64,000 nt of DNA from CAVYUC01 sp963771595 (GCA_963771595.1 CAVYUC010000016.1:62001-126000), one strand, 5' to 3'. Numbered from the stretch's first letter, positions 8,334 to 17,347 are shown. The notes: generated by a model from the sequence alone, not told the origin. Program-made: numbers and translations.

Positions 8334-9070
8334 CTAAAAAAATTGAAATAATCCCGGCCATCGATATCATCGAAGGAAAGTGCGTTCGGCTTTCGCAAGG
8401 CGATTATAACAAGAAAACAGTATACAATGAAGATCCGGTGGAAGTTGCTAAAATGTTTCAAGCTGCGGGCATCAAACGGTTACATTTGGTCGATTTGGAT
8501 GGCGCCAAAGCAAGGCATATTGTCAATTATAAGGTGCTGGAGAAAATTGCAGCCAAAACAAATCTGATTATTGATTTTGGCGGCGGACTAAAATCAGATA
8601 AAGATCTGGAAATTGCTTTTGAATCAGGTGCAGCCATGGTCACCGGAGGCAGTATTGCCGTTAAAGAAAAGGATACTTTTCTAAGTTGGCTGAAAAAATA
8701 CGGCAGGGAAAAAATAATTCTTGGTGCCGATGCAAAAAATGGCAATATTGCCGTAAGTGGCTGGCAGGAAGCTACAGAACTTTCTGTCGTGGAATTCATT
8801 GATGATTTTTCCAAACAGGGAATTAAAAAAGTAATTTCTACCGATATCAGCCGCGATGGCATGCTCAGTGGCCCTTCATTTGAATTGTATGCTGAAATTC
8901 TGGAAAAATTTCCTGAAGTGGAAATCATTGCCAGCGGTGGAATTTCATCAATGGACGATATTTTCAAACTGGCAGATATGGGCGTACCCGGTGTAATTAC
9001 CGGTAAAGCCATATATGAAGGTAAAATCGATTTAAAGGAAATTGAAAAATATAACCTGATGTATTTATAA
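8330..9070 (+). CDS. hisA: phosphoribosylformimino-5-aminoimidazole carboxamide ribotide isomerase
   Basis: A (beta/alpha)8 barrel of 246 residues. The first strand motif IPAIDIIEGKCVRLSQG contains the catalytic aspartate, DFGGGLKSDKD and TDISRDGMLSGPS are phosphate and catalytic loops, and ASGGISSMDD is the C-terminal phosphate loop. It isomerises ProFAR to PRFAR, the step before HisF/HisH. The start ATG overlaps the stop of the RelE-like toxin by 4 bases. hisF and hisIE follow only after the SatD-DUF3307 insertion, and hisG, D, C, B and H are not in the window. Confidence 0.95.
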   Translation: MTKKIEIIPAIDIIEGKCVRLSQGDYNKKTVYNEDPVEVAKMFQAAGIKRLHLVDLDGAKARHIVNYKVLEKIAAKTNLIIDFGGGLKSDKDLEIAFESGAAMVTGGSIAVKEKDTFLSWLKKYGREKIILGADAKNGNIAVSGWQEATELSVVEFIDDFSKQGIKKVISTDISRDGMLSGPSFELYAEILEKFPEVEIIASGGISSMDDIFKLADMGVPGVITGKAIYEGKIDLKEIEKYNLMYL

Positions 9071-9075
9071 TCTTC

Positions 9076-9099
9076 AATATAACCATTAATGGTTATATT
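9076..9099. promoter_or_regulatory. perfect 24-bp palindrome, operator-like site 1 upstream of satD
   Basis: The half-site AATATAACCATT (9076-9087) is followed immediately by its exact reverse complement (9088-9099). The core ATAACC-N6-GGTTAT is repeated in a second site 28 bp downstream (centre to centre). Its right arm contains a TAtaTTTG -7-like element ending at 9101. It is probably the binding site of a dimeric repressor, perhaps the downstream SatD-like protein itself, which ends in a helix-turn-helix. Confidence 0.65.
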
Positions 9100-9129
9100 T
9101 GTATTTATAACCTTATTAGGTTATATTTG
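9098..9129 (+). promoter_or_regulatory. promoter TTTG-N20-TATATTTG for satD, overlapped by operator site 2
   Basis: TTTG at 9098-9101 and TATATTTG at 9122-9129 have 20-base spacing, a full match to the Bacteroidota promoter. The second operator-like dyad (core ATAACC-N6-GGTTAT, 9107-9124) fills the space between the two elements and covers part of the -7 box. The start codon at 9134 is only 4 bases after the -7 box, so the transcript would be leaderless or nearly so. Confidence 0.6.
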
Positions 9130-9133
9130 TTAA

Positions 9134-9832
9134 ATGCAAAATGAAAAACAAATAGCAGTTATCACTGGTGATATTGTCAACTCTTCCAAATTAACGGAAG
9201 AACAAAAAGTGACCGTTCAGGAAAGGTTGGTCGACTTAGCCGGAAAGGATGCGTTGTTGAAACCGAAGTTTTACAGAGGTGACAGTTTCCAGGTGGCTAC
9301 GAAACCGGAAGTCGCATTACTGCTCGCACTGAAATTCAGAGTTGAATTGAGACGCATGAATGAGAACAACGATGTGCGTGCATCCATAGGAATTGGTGAA
9401 ATTTCAACATGGAACGAAGATGTGCTGCTTGCCGGTGGTTCAGCTTTCGAACGTTCAGGGAAGAAGCTGGATGAACTTAAAAAAAAGGGAATCCGGATTG
9501 TTATTACCACAGGAAAACCTGAACTGGATGAAGAACTGGAAACCTATTGTTATATGGCCGATTCGCTGATAAGCAACCTAACCAGCGTTCAGTCCAATGT
9601 TATTTTGCATAAATTGGAAGGGCTCAGAGAACAAATGGATAAGACTTCCACTGCTGCCGAAGAAACAACAACCACAACAACTTTGATGCCCCAGGAACAG
9701 ATAGGCGAAGCACTTGGAATTTCACAACCTGCTGTAAGTAAAATACTAAAAGCAGCCAACTGGAAGGCCATTGAAAGGTTTATAAAAAGATACGGGCAAA
9801 TTATAGAAAAAAATTATGGAACTTCTGAATAG
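9134..9832 (+). CDS. SatD-family protein with C-terminal helix-turn-helix
   Basis: A 232-residue protein. The N-terminus AVITGDIVNSSKL and the region around FYRGDSFQV match the SatD family, named after a streptococcal acid-tolerance operon; its biochemical role is unknown. A threonine-rich linker (about residues 174-187, with six Thr in a row) leads to a helix-turn-helix, EQIGEALGISQPAVSKILK (about 193-211). This suggests that it binds DNA, possibly the twin ATAACC/GGTTAT sites just upstream. The start at 9134 is required because the GDIVNSS motif begins at residue 12. It overlaps the DUF3307 gene by 17 bases, so the two form a unit inserted between hisA and hisF. Confidence 0.75.
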   Translation: MQNEKQIAVITGDIVNSSKLTEEQKVTVQERLVDLAGKDALLKPKFYRGDSFQVATKPEVALLLALKFRVELRRMNENNDVRASIGIGEISTWNEDVLLAGGSAFERSGKKLDELKKKGIRIVITTGKPELDEELETYCYMADSLISNLTSVQSNVILHKLEGLREQMDKTSTAAEETTTTTTLMPQEQIGEALGISQPAVSKILKAANWKAIERFIKRYGQIIEKNYGTSE

Positions 9833-10508
9833 CGTTTTTTTACCCTTGCTGGCCGGACATTTAATCGCCGATTTTTGGCTGCAGCCCGGTTCGTGGGTTC
9901 TTCAGAAAAAACAGAACGGGCTGAAATCAACGAAAATGTTTTTGCATTGCGCAATTGCTGCAATTCTTCCGGTAGTTTTTACCTTTCAGTTAAATTTATG
10001 GTGGTTTATCCCCATAATTTTTGCCACCCACATTTTAATCGATTTTTTTAAATCGAAAATAAAAGACAACATACCGGCATTTTTAGCAGACCAGTTATTG
10101 CATATTGCAGTTCTTTGGGTTTTAGCCATTTACGGAACCAGAACAGGAATATCTTCCGGTGCCGCAACATTTTGGCTGTATGCAACCGGATTCATTTTAA
10201 TAACCAGTCCGCTGGGAATTCTAACCGGTAAAATGCTGGGTGTGATTCTGCCGGAAAAAGAGAAATCTTTTACAATGGATATTTCAGGCTGGATTGGAAT
10301 TATGGAACGAATCCTGATTCTGATTTTTATTACCACGGGTCAGTTTTCAGCTATCGGTTTTTTAATAGCGGCCAAATCGGTATTTCGTTTTAACGACACC
10401 CGCGACGACGGAAATAAAAAGGCGGAATATTTTCTCTTAGGAACACTGATTTCGTTTACTTTGGCAATTGTAACAGGTTTATTGATAAAATATTTAATTC
10501 AGATTTAA
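9816..10508 (+). CDS. DUF3307 membrane protein
   Basis: A hydrophobic 230-residue protein with about six to seven membrane segments. The opening LLAGHLIADFWLQPGSWVLQK with HLIADFxLQ, then a histidine in the second segment and HILIDFFK, are characteristic of DUF3307. The function is unknown. It begins inside the last codons of the SatD-like gene, so expression is tightly coupled. SatD-DUF3307 pairs occur in other bacteria as I recall, which suggests a conserved regulatory-plus-membrane unit. Confidence 0.75.
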   Translation: MELLNSVFLPLLAGHLIADFWLQPGSWVLQKKQNGLKSTKMFLHCAIAAILPVVFTFQLNLWWFIPIIFATHILIDFFKSKIKDNIPAFLADQLLHIAVLWVLAIYGTRTGISSGAATFWLYATGFILITSPLGILTGKMLGVILPEKEKSFTMDISGWIGIMERILILIFITTGQFSAIGFLIAAKSVFRFNDTRDDGNKKAEYFLLGTLISFTLAIVTGLLIKYLIQI

Positions 10509-10510
10509 CT

Positions 10511-10540
10511 GCTTCCCCTTTGGGGAAGGTTGGGAAGGGG
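10511..10540. repeat. G/C-rich hairpin repeat just upstream of hisF
   Basis: CTTCCCC (10512-10518) pairs with GGGGAAG (10522-10528) over a 3-base loop. The same left arm can instead pair with the downstream GGGAAG (10532-10537), so two exclusive structures are possible. It ends 7 bases before the hisF ATG. It resembles short C/G-rich intergenic repeats often seen in Bacteroidota, but could influence hisF translation. Confidence 0.5.
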
Positions 10541-10547
10541 CTACATT

Positions 10548-11303
10548 ATGCTTGCAAAACGAATCATACCATGCCTGGATATCCGAAACGGACAAACTGT
10601 AAAGGGAATTAATTTTGTGAATATTCAGGAAGTAGGCGACCCGGTGGAACTGGGTGCAAAATATGCTTCCGACGGTGCCGACGAACTGGTTTTTCTTGAT
10701 ATTACTGCAACACACGAAGGCCGGAAAACATTTGTGGAGTTGGTGAAAAGAATTGCTGCGCATTTGAATATCCCATTTACCGTTGGCGGAGGAATCAGCG
10801 AACTGCGTGATGCTGAAAAGCTACTGAGTGCCGGTGCTGATAAAATTTCGATTAATTCTTCGGCAGTGCGAAATCCGAAATTGATTGATGATTTGGCGCT
10901 GAATTTCGGGAGTCAGTTTGTGGTGGTGGCTATCGATGCACGGGGCGATGAAAAAAATTATTGGACAGTAACCGTTAACGGCGGCCGCATTCCTACAGAT
11001 AAAGAATTGTTTTCGTGGGCAAAAGAAGCGGAAGACCGTGGTGCTGGTGAGATTCTGTTTACTTCGATGAATCACGACGGAACGAAAAACGGTTTTGCCA
11101 ACGAGCAACTTTCACAAATGGCCGATAGGTTGAAAATCCCCATCATTGCATCAGGAGGTGCAGGGAAAATGGAACATTTCGTTGATGTTTTCACTGATGG
11201 AAAAGCCGATGCAGGTTTGGCCGCCAGTATTTTCCACTACAATGAGATTCCCATTCCAACATTAAAAAAGTTTCTGAAAGAAAAAGGAATTGTAATTCGC
11301 TAA
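10548..11303 (+). CDS. hisF: imidazole glycerol phosphate synthase, cyclase subunit
   Basis: A (beta/alpha)8 barrel of 251 residues starting at the ATG at 10548, where the conserved MLAKRIIPCLDIRNG begins with its catalytic aspartate at residue 11. The second catalytic aspartate is in VVAIDARGDE (about 130), and ASGGAGKMEH is the C-terminal phosphate site. Together with the glutaminase HisH (not in this window) it converts PRFAR and ammonia to imidazole glycerol phosphate and AICAR. It is separated from hisA by the SatD-DUF3307 pair and is followed 49 bases later by hisIE. Confidence 0.96.
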   Translation: MLAKRIIPCLDIRNGQTVKGINFVNIQEVGDPVELGAKYASDGADELVFLDITATHEGRKTFVELVKRIAAHLNIPFTVGGGISELRDAEKLLSAGADKISINSSAVRNPKLIDDLALNFGSQFVVVAIDARGDEKNYWTVTVNGGRIPTDKELFSWAKEAEDRGAGEILFTSMNHDGTKNGFANEQLSQMADRLKIPIIASGGAGKMEHFVDVFTDGKADAGLAASIFHYNEIPIPTLKKFLKEKGIVIR

Positions 11304-11352
11304 TAAAAGTTCAAATCGTATATTCGCAACAAATTGGAAATCATATAAACAG

Positions 11353-11970
11353 ATGAACGAATTAAAAAATATTGATCAGATAGATTTTGACAAGTTAAAC
11401 GGCCTGGTTCCGGTGGTGGTGCAGGATGACAAATCGATGAAAGTGCTGATGGTAGGTTTTATGAACCGCGAAGCACTGGAGAAAACGCAGGAACTGGAAA
11501 AGGTTACTTTTTTCAGCCGCACCAAAAACCGGCTATGGACCAAAGGCGAAGAATCAGGTAATTTTCTGAATGTGGTTTCCATTTTGACAGATTGTGACGA
11601 TGATACCCTCCTGATTAAAGCCAACCCTGTTGGGCCGGTTTGCCACACAGGCGCCGACACCTGTTTCTCGGAAATTAATCCGAAAGAAGATGTGCAGTTT
11701 TTAAGCTACCTGCAGGATTTTATCGATAAGCGCAAACAGGAAATGCCGGAAGGTTCATACACCACCTCACTCTTTCAGAAAGGTACGCGCAAAATTACAC
11801 AGAAAGTAGGCGAGGAAGCAGTGGAAACCATCATCGGTGCCATGGCCAACGACGACGAAAATTTTATTTTCGAAGCCGGTGATTTAATGTACCACCTTAT
11901 TGTTTTACTTTCGCACAAAGGATATCGTATTGAAGACATAATTCGTGAATTGAAGAAGCGTCACAAATAA
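11353..11970 (+). CDS. hisI: bifunctional phosphoribosyl-AMP cyclohydrolase / phosphoribosyl-ATP pyrophosphatase
   Basis: A HisI-HisE fusion of 205 residues. The HisI half has FMNREAL, FSRTKNRLWTKGE and the metal-binding DCDDDTLL ... GPVCHTG pattern. The HisE half begins near residue 125 with SYTTSLFQKG and includes KVGEEAVETIIGA. It carries out steps 2 and 3 of histidine synthesis. It is the last gene of the + strand amino-acid run, followed by a strong dyad at 11998-12024. Confidence 0.95.
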   Translation: MNELKNIDQIDFDKLNGLVPVVVQDDKSMKVLMVGFMNREALEKTQELEKVTFFSRTKNRLWTKGEESGNFLNVVSILTDCDDDTLLIKANPVGPVCHTGADTCFSEINPKEDVQFLSYLQDFIDKRKQEMPEGSYTTSLFQKGTRKITQKVGEEAVETIIGAMANDDENFIFEAGDLMYHLIVLLSHKGYRIEDIIRELKKRHK

Positions 11971-11997
11971 CATCAAATCCACTTTGGCATTATAAAA

Positions 11998-12024
11998 ATG
12001 TTATGAAACTATGTTTCATAACAT
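11998..12024. promoter_or_regulatory. 27-base perfect dyad (12-bp arms, 3-bp centre) between hisIE and the next gene
   Basis: ATGTTATGAAAC (11998-12009) and its exact complement GTTTCATAACAT (12013-12024) flank TAT. There is no T-run after it, so it is not a normal terminator. It lies 28 bases after the hisIE stop and about 98 bases before the next start codon. It may be an operator for the downstream gene or an RNA-stabilising 3' hairpin for the his transcript. Confidence 0.5.
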
Positions 12025-12122
12025 AACTGTAAAACATTTATATTAAATTGATTTTGAGACGGATGTTTATGCATAAGTTGGTAATTTTGTTATAGTATTT
12101 GCTAATCAAAAAAACCTGCATT

Positions 12123-12803
12123 ATGGAAACTCTAGCTTTATGTTCTACCAGTACAGCAACAATTCTAACTTGCCGGAAAATTGCAAAATCGTTTAAGGAA
12201 AACATCTACGAATTGTCAAGAATCCGAAAAGAATGGGACCCTGAATTTGCAACATCAATAAATGTGTGGATTGACGATACCATTGAAAAACATTATGCTG
12301 ATAATGTTGAAGGTATTGATTATGAAAAATATAAGGAATGGCATGATTTAATGGTTGCAGGACTTCAAAATCTTAAAGTTTTACGCGCTTCAGTAAAAGT
12401 AGATTTTAAAGACGATAAAGAATTTCTTAAGTATTTTTTCGAAAAATTCGGATATTCTGAGTTTTTCAGCAATGCAAAAAATGGTGACCACCTGAGTTTA
12501 TGTAAGTTCCTTATCAAATTCAGGGAAAATATGAATAATGAAATCCGCAGAAAAATTACATCTAAAGGAACTGTAGATTCTGTCTTTGAAAATATCATTT
12601 CGGTTGCCAATCAGATTGAAAATTATCAGGATTGTTTTGAAATGCTTGAAGGACAGACGGAATTAAATACCTATGGACAAAAAGAGGTTGTCGAAATATA
12701 TAAAGCTATTCAGGACATTTGCCGTATTGCAATTGCCTATTATCAATTTGATCCGGCTCATCGCGAGAAATTCAATTTTTACAAAGTAATGGTAAATCTT
12801 TAA
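12123..12803 (+). CDS. unrecognised protein of 226 residues
   Basis: I do not recognise this protein. It is predicted cytoplasmic, mainly helical and charged, with no signal peptide or membrane segment. The start METLALCST at 12123 is chosen because the few in-frame codons upstream begin with TTG and look like leader. A cysteine/threonine-rich start is followed by a helical body including KFIKFRENMN-like and QIENYQDCFEMLEG segments. It stands alone between the his run and a converging large gene, with a strong dyad about 100 bases upstream and a bidirectional terminator downstream. It could belong to a lineage-specific family. Confidence 0.7.
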   Translation: METLALCSTSTATILTCRKIAKSFKENIYELSRIRKEWDPEFATSINVWIDDTIEKHYADNVEGIDYEKYKEWHDLMVAGLQNLKVLRASVKVDFKDDKEFLKYFFEKFGYSEFFSNAKNGDHLSLCKFLIKFRENMNNEIRRKITSKGTVDSVFENIISVANQIENYQDCFEMLEGQTELNTYGQKEVVEIYKAIQDICRIAIAYYQFDPAHREKFNFYKVMVNL

Positions 12804-12822
12804 ACAGCCTAATCAAAATTTG

Positions 12823-12865
12823 ATAAACAAACAGCCTGTAATTGAATGGCAGGCTGTTTGTTTAT
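12823..12865. terminator. bidirectional terminator between converging genes
   Basis: A perfect 16-bp stem pairs ATAAACAAACAGCCTG (12823-12838) with 12850-12865 across an 11-base loop. The A/T-rich ends give a U-tract on either strand. It lies between the stop codons of the 12123-12803 gene (+) and the large PEPCK-like gene (-), so it probably ends both transcripts. Confidence 0.85.
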
Positions 12866-12886
12866 AGTTGAAAGTCTAACTTATAT

Positions 12887-15800
12887 TTATTTCTTAAATA
12901 AAGAATCAGCGCCAATTGTACCCGTTAAATCTTCAATATATTTTTGTGATTCAACATATTTAAGCTGACTTTTTGCATTTTCGATGCGGTTGTTAATCTG
13001 CATTTCTTCAACCAAAGATTTATTGTTTGGGTATGACTTAAATTCATTTAAATAGTCAATTTGATTTTTGAGGAAAACGACATCTTTACTTTGTTTCCAT
13101 TTCAATCTTTCCAAATACCAATCCGACCGGATTACCTCATCCCGTTCAAACTTTTTCCGCAGTTCGGGATCTGAAAGATCTTTTCCCTCATAATCCCCAT
13201 AAGCCATAATATGCAGCAAAATTTTCAATGGTGGAATTGCTGCTTTATCACTTCCTTCGGCAAAATAACGCAAAGCCACCAGTTGCTGAGCTTCCACAAT
13301 ATTATTAATTCCATCTACAAATTCCTCCATGCCCTGCAATTCGGGTTTCAGCATTCGTTCGTTAAATACAGCCAGTGGTTCATCAAAAAGGCGGTTCATG
13401 CATCGGAAAGCAAAGTTTTTGGTAATTCGGTACCCCAATCTGCTGGCCAACACTTTTTTACCGTTGTACTCAAAATCCTCCAGTTTTTCGAGTGAATTAT
13501 TCTCAATGAGTTTTTTTGCATCCCTGTCTTCCGGTTCCAGGCGCGCCCAAATTTCAGGAATTAAAATGCTGATATCATGATCGAAGCGCTTATCCTGTCC
13601 AACATAACCAGCAGCTGAACTGAATCCCTGGTATCCGGTTAAAATGTAGGAAAGAAGCGCATTGTTCAGGTCGGTGGTTGGCACCAACATGTTGAAAGGA
13701 CCCTTTGTTAGCGCACCTTCAGATCCCGCACCGGTAGTTGACGGTGATTTTCCGGTAAGGCTGCAAATAAAATCCATAAACAGCTCCGGAGTTTCCTGAT
13801 AATGTATTGGATTGTAGACACTCAAAGGCCGTATTCCGGCAGCTTTATCGGCAGGATTATTCCTGCGGCCGGGAAGAACTGCATTCACCGGAAAATGAAC
13901 CGGTTGGTCCGGTTCAATTTTCCGAAATAACCGGATTCCTGTTTCAGCAAGATAAGTATCCTGTGTTTCCTGTTTAAAGATATTACGCTGCAAATACCGC
14001 GGATTATTAGTAGGTACACCATCCACAATCCGAGTATGCGACGGCGTTGCAAAATATCCTTCTTTCTCTCCCTGGGCAACATGGGTAATCAGTTTCTGAA
14101 CCGGCCCGGTATATTGATCAAAATTAATTGCATCTTCAAGAAGCTCAATGGCATCTTGTTTGGTGAGAGGTTCGTAATTAGTCAGGAATGTGTTGTTTTC
14201 CACTATATCTCTTTCCGTTTCTTTATCATAACCACGTATTATCGCTTCATCGGGCCGCTGAAACAAAAAATATTCACAGTTGGTCACAAGTTTAAGGCTC
14301 TGGTTGGTGTATTCAGGATTTAAATTATTTAATCGTTTTGCCGGCAAAGTAATGGTGGCCGAAATATCATCTTCCATCTGGATTTTCTGACTTGGAATAA
14401 AATCGGATCGCAATTTATGCAAATACCATTTTCCTTCGGGACTGAATCCGATACGGACGTAACTTGCTATAATTCTGCTGTGTTTGTACCGAAGTGCATT
14501 TCCGTTTCTGCCGTTAACTATTTCAACATTTAAATGTTCCTTCCATGACCCCTGATCCTGGTGGCTACGGTACAAACGCTTGATATATAATGCCAGTGTA
14601 CGTACATGTGCCGGGATACTTTCAAGAAAACGGTTATAATCATCGTTGTACTGATCAGACGGCGTTAACAATTTTACAGCCGATCCTAAAGTACGTTGCG
14701 GACTTAAAAACGGCCGGGAAGGTTGCGCATCGGGACGAATATCTTTCCAGCGGTGCGAATAATCGTAGTTGATTAGAATATCGGCCTGTTTTGAATCTTC
14801 CTCCAAATCGGGAATATAAAAGGCGCCATATTTTATCGCATTTTGCATCGACTTTGAAATCTCGGACTTACCACCTCCTGAAACGGTACTGGGCTTGTGA
14901 CAAAATATCCCCTCAGGCGCAGTATCGATAATACGCCATAACTGCTGCTCCGGATGTTTAACCAGCTGGAATTTATGACCGCTGGGATGAACATATATCT
15001 TTTGTGGCGACAGCTTTAATTTCTGCTCTTTCCCTTTGTAACTCCAACTGATTGAACTTCTTTCAATATCAATATCCGCATGTTCAGGAATATAAAAGAT
15101 ATCAGGATATTTTTTGTCGATGGCATAATTTTCAGGGAATACATCAATTTTCCCGGCCAGCAATCTTTTTACATCTTCGAAAGAGTAGCTGTTTTTGAAT
15201 TTCGCCGTGAACGGTTTTCCAAAAACATTATCACCCATATTTCCACGAGGAAATGCAATGGCACCTCCGGCATGTTCCTCTTCAACCAAACCGTACAAAT
15301 TTGCAGAATAACTGATTTGCGTTTTAATTTCCTTTTTTGAATAGCCGTAATAATTATCAGCAATCAAAGTAACCACCACTCCCCTTTCATCGCGGCAGGT
15401 AACTTTAAAAGCACCACCATCATTATACAACTCATCTTCTTCTTTCCAGCACATTCCTTCCTGTTTCTGCCTTTCCGTTGCTTTATCGAAATGTGGAAGT
15501 CCAATATCTTTTTTACGCAATTTTGTAAGCTGGGGCGCCAGAATAATACAACCGGTGTGGCCGGTCCAGTGCTCAAAATCAAGGGCGGCATCGTTTTCAG
15601 CAAGATTATGATCACCTCCATTGCCAAAAATGGATTCCACAAAATCGAGGTTACTTACCAAACTACCCGGAGCAAAAAAGCGAACTTCCATGCTTTTTTC
15701 ACTGATAATCCCTTTCACCTCAGGACAAACCACCGGACGAAGCAGCAGGGAAACCATAATTTTCGCCTTGTTCTCCTGATTCGATGTGAAAGGCAAAATA

Positions 15801-16349
15801 TTTAATTCGTCGGATGGATGCAGCGCTTCATGAAGCATTTGGGCAAATGTCAATTTTCGGGACTTCAATTTTATCGAGCGCCACGGGCAGGCCTCCCTCA
15901 ACAATATGAAAAGTACCTTTTGTGGTGCGTTTATCTTTAGCTGGATTATTTAAAATTCCCTGTTTTATACGAAATGAACTAACCAAATCATTTTTAAAAG
16001 TATCGCCATTTGCAGGTAAACTAACCTCCCTTGCCAAACCCGGCTGATTCAGTACAAATGTAGAATTAGGCAGTTTACAGGATTTATCAAAATCAACATC
16101 CTTTAAATAGTCATTAATGAAATTCTGTATTCGGGTATCTGCGGGCGACAGATGATCGGATAACAAGCGTGATTTTTCCCTGAAACTACTAATCAAACCT
16201 TCTGTCAGTGATATAAAACGTGAACTTTCGTCGCTTTCGAAATTGTACAGTGGTTGCCCCAACGCCGCAAGTTGCAGGTTGATGTACTGCATCATTTCTT
16301 TTCTTTCTCTTTTTTTCGGCTTTTCTATCTTCACTTTATTACTCTTCAT
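12887..16349 (-). CDS. pyrophosphate-dependent phosphoenolpyruvate carboxykinase (PPi-PEPCK), one frameshift
   Basis: Two minus-strand frames join into one protein of about 1153 residues, the size known for PPi-type PEP carboxykinases of Entamoeba and Propionibacterium. The first 165 residues (from 16349) end ...LPVALDKIEVPK and the remainder starts LTFAQMLHEAL one frame over, across a run of four A (T on the + strand, 15854-15857); one base too many there explains the break. VSGGGKSEISKS (about 489-500) looks like the phosphate-binding loop, and NYYGYSKKEIKTQI and EEEHAGGAIAFP are, as I recall them, family signatures. The enzyme interconverts oxaloacetate plus PPi with PEP, phosphate and CO2. 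The 988 residues after the break are intact. Family identification rests on memory of motifs and length. Confidence 0.75.
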
Positions 16350-16510
16350 TCCTTTACGATTTTTGATTCTTTTTCTAAATTATACAATTCATAATCCTTA
16401 CGAAAAAATTGGTCTTTGAAATAGAAACCGGGGCTAAACAATTATGTTTTGATTAACATGAAGATATTTGAAGAACTGCTTTAGAAAATAACAACCAGGA
16501 AAAATTAAAC

Positions 16511-16542
16511 AAAAAAAAATCCGGAAGTAGCAACCGCCGGAT
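16511..16542 (-). terminator. terminator downstream of the DUF4494 gene
   Basis: ATCCGG (16519-16524) pairs with CCGGAT (16537-16542). Read on the minus strand the hairpin is followed by a run of nine T. It lies 34 bases beyond the stop codon of the DUF4494 gene, in the right orientation. Confidence 0.7.
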
Positions 16543-16575
16543 ATTGAACCAAATTCTTTACAACTGTATAATTTT

Positions 16576-17061
16576 CTATTCATCTTCTTTTTCCAACGGA
16601 ACAAAACCATCAGGGACCATGGATTCCGAAGGTTCGTAGGGAAACACATCTACAATAGTACTAACAGAGAGTGAGGAAATTACATAAGGAATAACCAGAT
16701 AAGATAAACTTTCATCGAGCCTTTCGAGCGCCTCTTTTATATCATCGGCCATTACAAGGTAATAAGTTCGCAGTTTCTTTTCCTTTCCTGCACTTTCATC
16801 GATGGTGACAAGATTGATTGTGGCTTTAAACCACCACTCGCCGGTGTCGTATGGAAATACTTCACCAATTCTTGATTTTTTGATATCGGTAACATTAAAT
16901 TCACCTTTCACCATTTGCTGCATCTGACGTATTATCCGGGTTTCAGCATCAGTAAATGAAACGGCATCCAATAAAAAATTCTCAGTAACCACCTGTTCCT
17001 TACCGCTTTCAGAAACTTTGGTATATTTAACTTTACATTCAAACCAGGTTTGCATAATCAT
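16576..17061 (-). CDS. DUF4494 family protein
   Basis: A 161-residue protein starting MQTWFECKVKYTK, with FLLDAVSFTDAETRI and a repeated beta-strand pattern, which I recognise as DUF4494. This family of unknown function is found mainly in Bacteroidota. No signal peptide or membrane segment is seen, so it is probably cytoplasmic. The C-terminus is acidic (ending EKEDE). It stands alone with its own terminator, upstream of the PEPCK-like gene on the same strand. Confidence 0.8.
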   Translation of the reverse strand: MIMQTWFECKVKYTKVSESGKEQVVTENFLLDAVSFTDAETRIIRQMQQMVKGEFNVTDIKKSRIGEVFPYDTGEWWFKATINLVTIDESAGKEKKLRTYYLVMADDIKEALERLDESLSYLVIPYVISSLSVSTIVDVFPYEPSESMVPDGFVPLEKEDE

Positions 17062-17273
17062 TTATTTTGAAAGGGCAAAAATAGCATTCTGAAAATGCTG
17101 AAGAACTAAATCAATAAAAAATCAGTTAAAACTTTTCAACAAAAAACCGGCTGCTTTATTGGCAAACCGGGTTCACAATTCCAACTAAATTATCTAACTA
17201 CCCCTTTTATTGATTGATTAAAGAGTGTCTGGGGGCTAACATTTTATGTTCAAACATCAAGAGCCCTGCAGAA

Positions 17274-17312
17274 GGACCCGCCCCGCCCGCCAGCCGGCGG
17301 TCGGAGGGATCC
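17274..17312. repeat. GC-rich imperfect hairpin downstream of amtB
   Basis: About 40 bases of nearly pure G/C, from GGACCCGCC to GGAGGGATCC, fold back on themselves around AGCC. The surrounding DNA is AT-rich, so the block stands out. It lies 36 bases past the amtB stop and may end that transcript, but lacks a clear T-run. It could be a dispersed repeat unit. Confidence 0.5.
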
Positions 17313-17347
17313 TCAACAGACAGCTACAGACTAAATATGCAGGAAGG

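Noticed and set aside
15854..15857. Programmed ribosomal frameshifting in the PEPCK-like gene
   Set aside because: There is no classical slippery sequence or stimulatory structure; an indel in a homopolymer is simpler.
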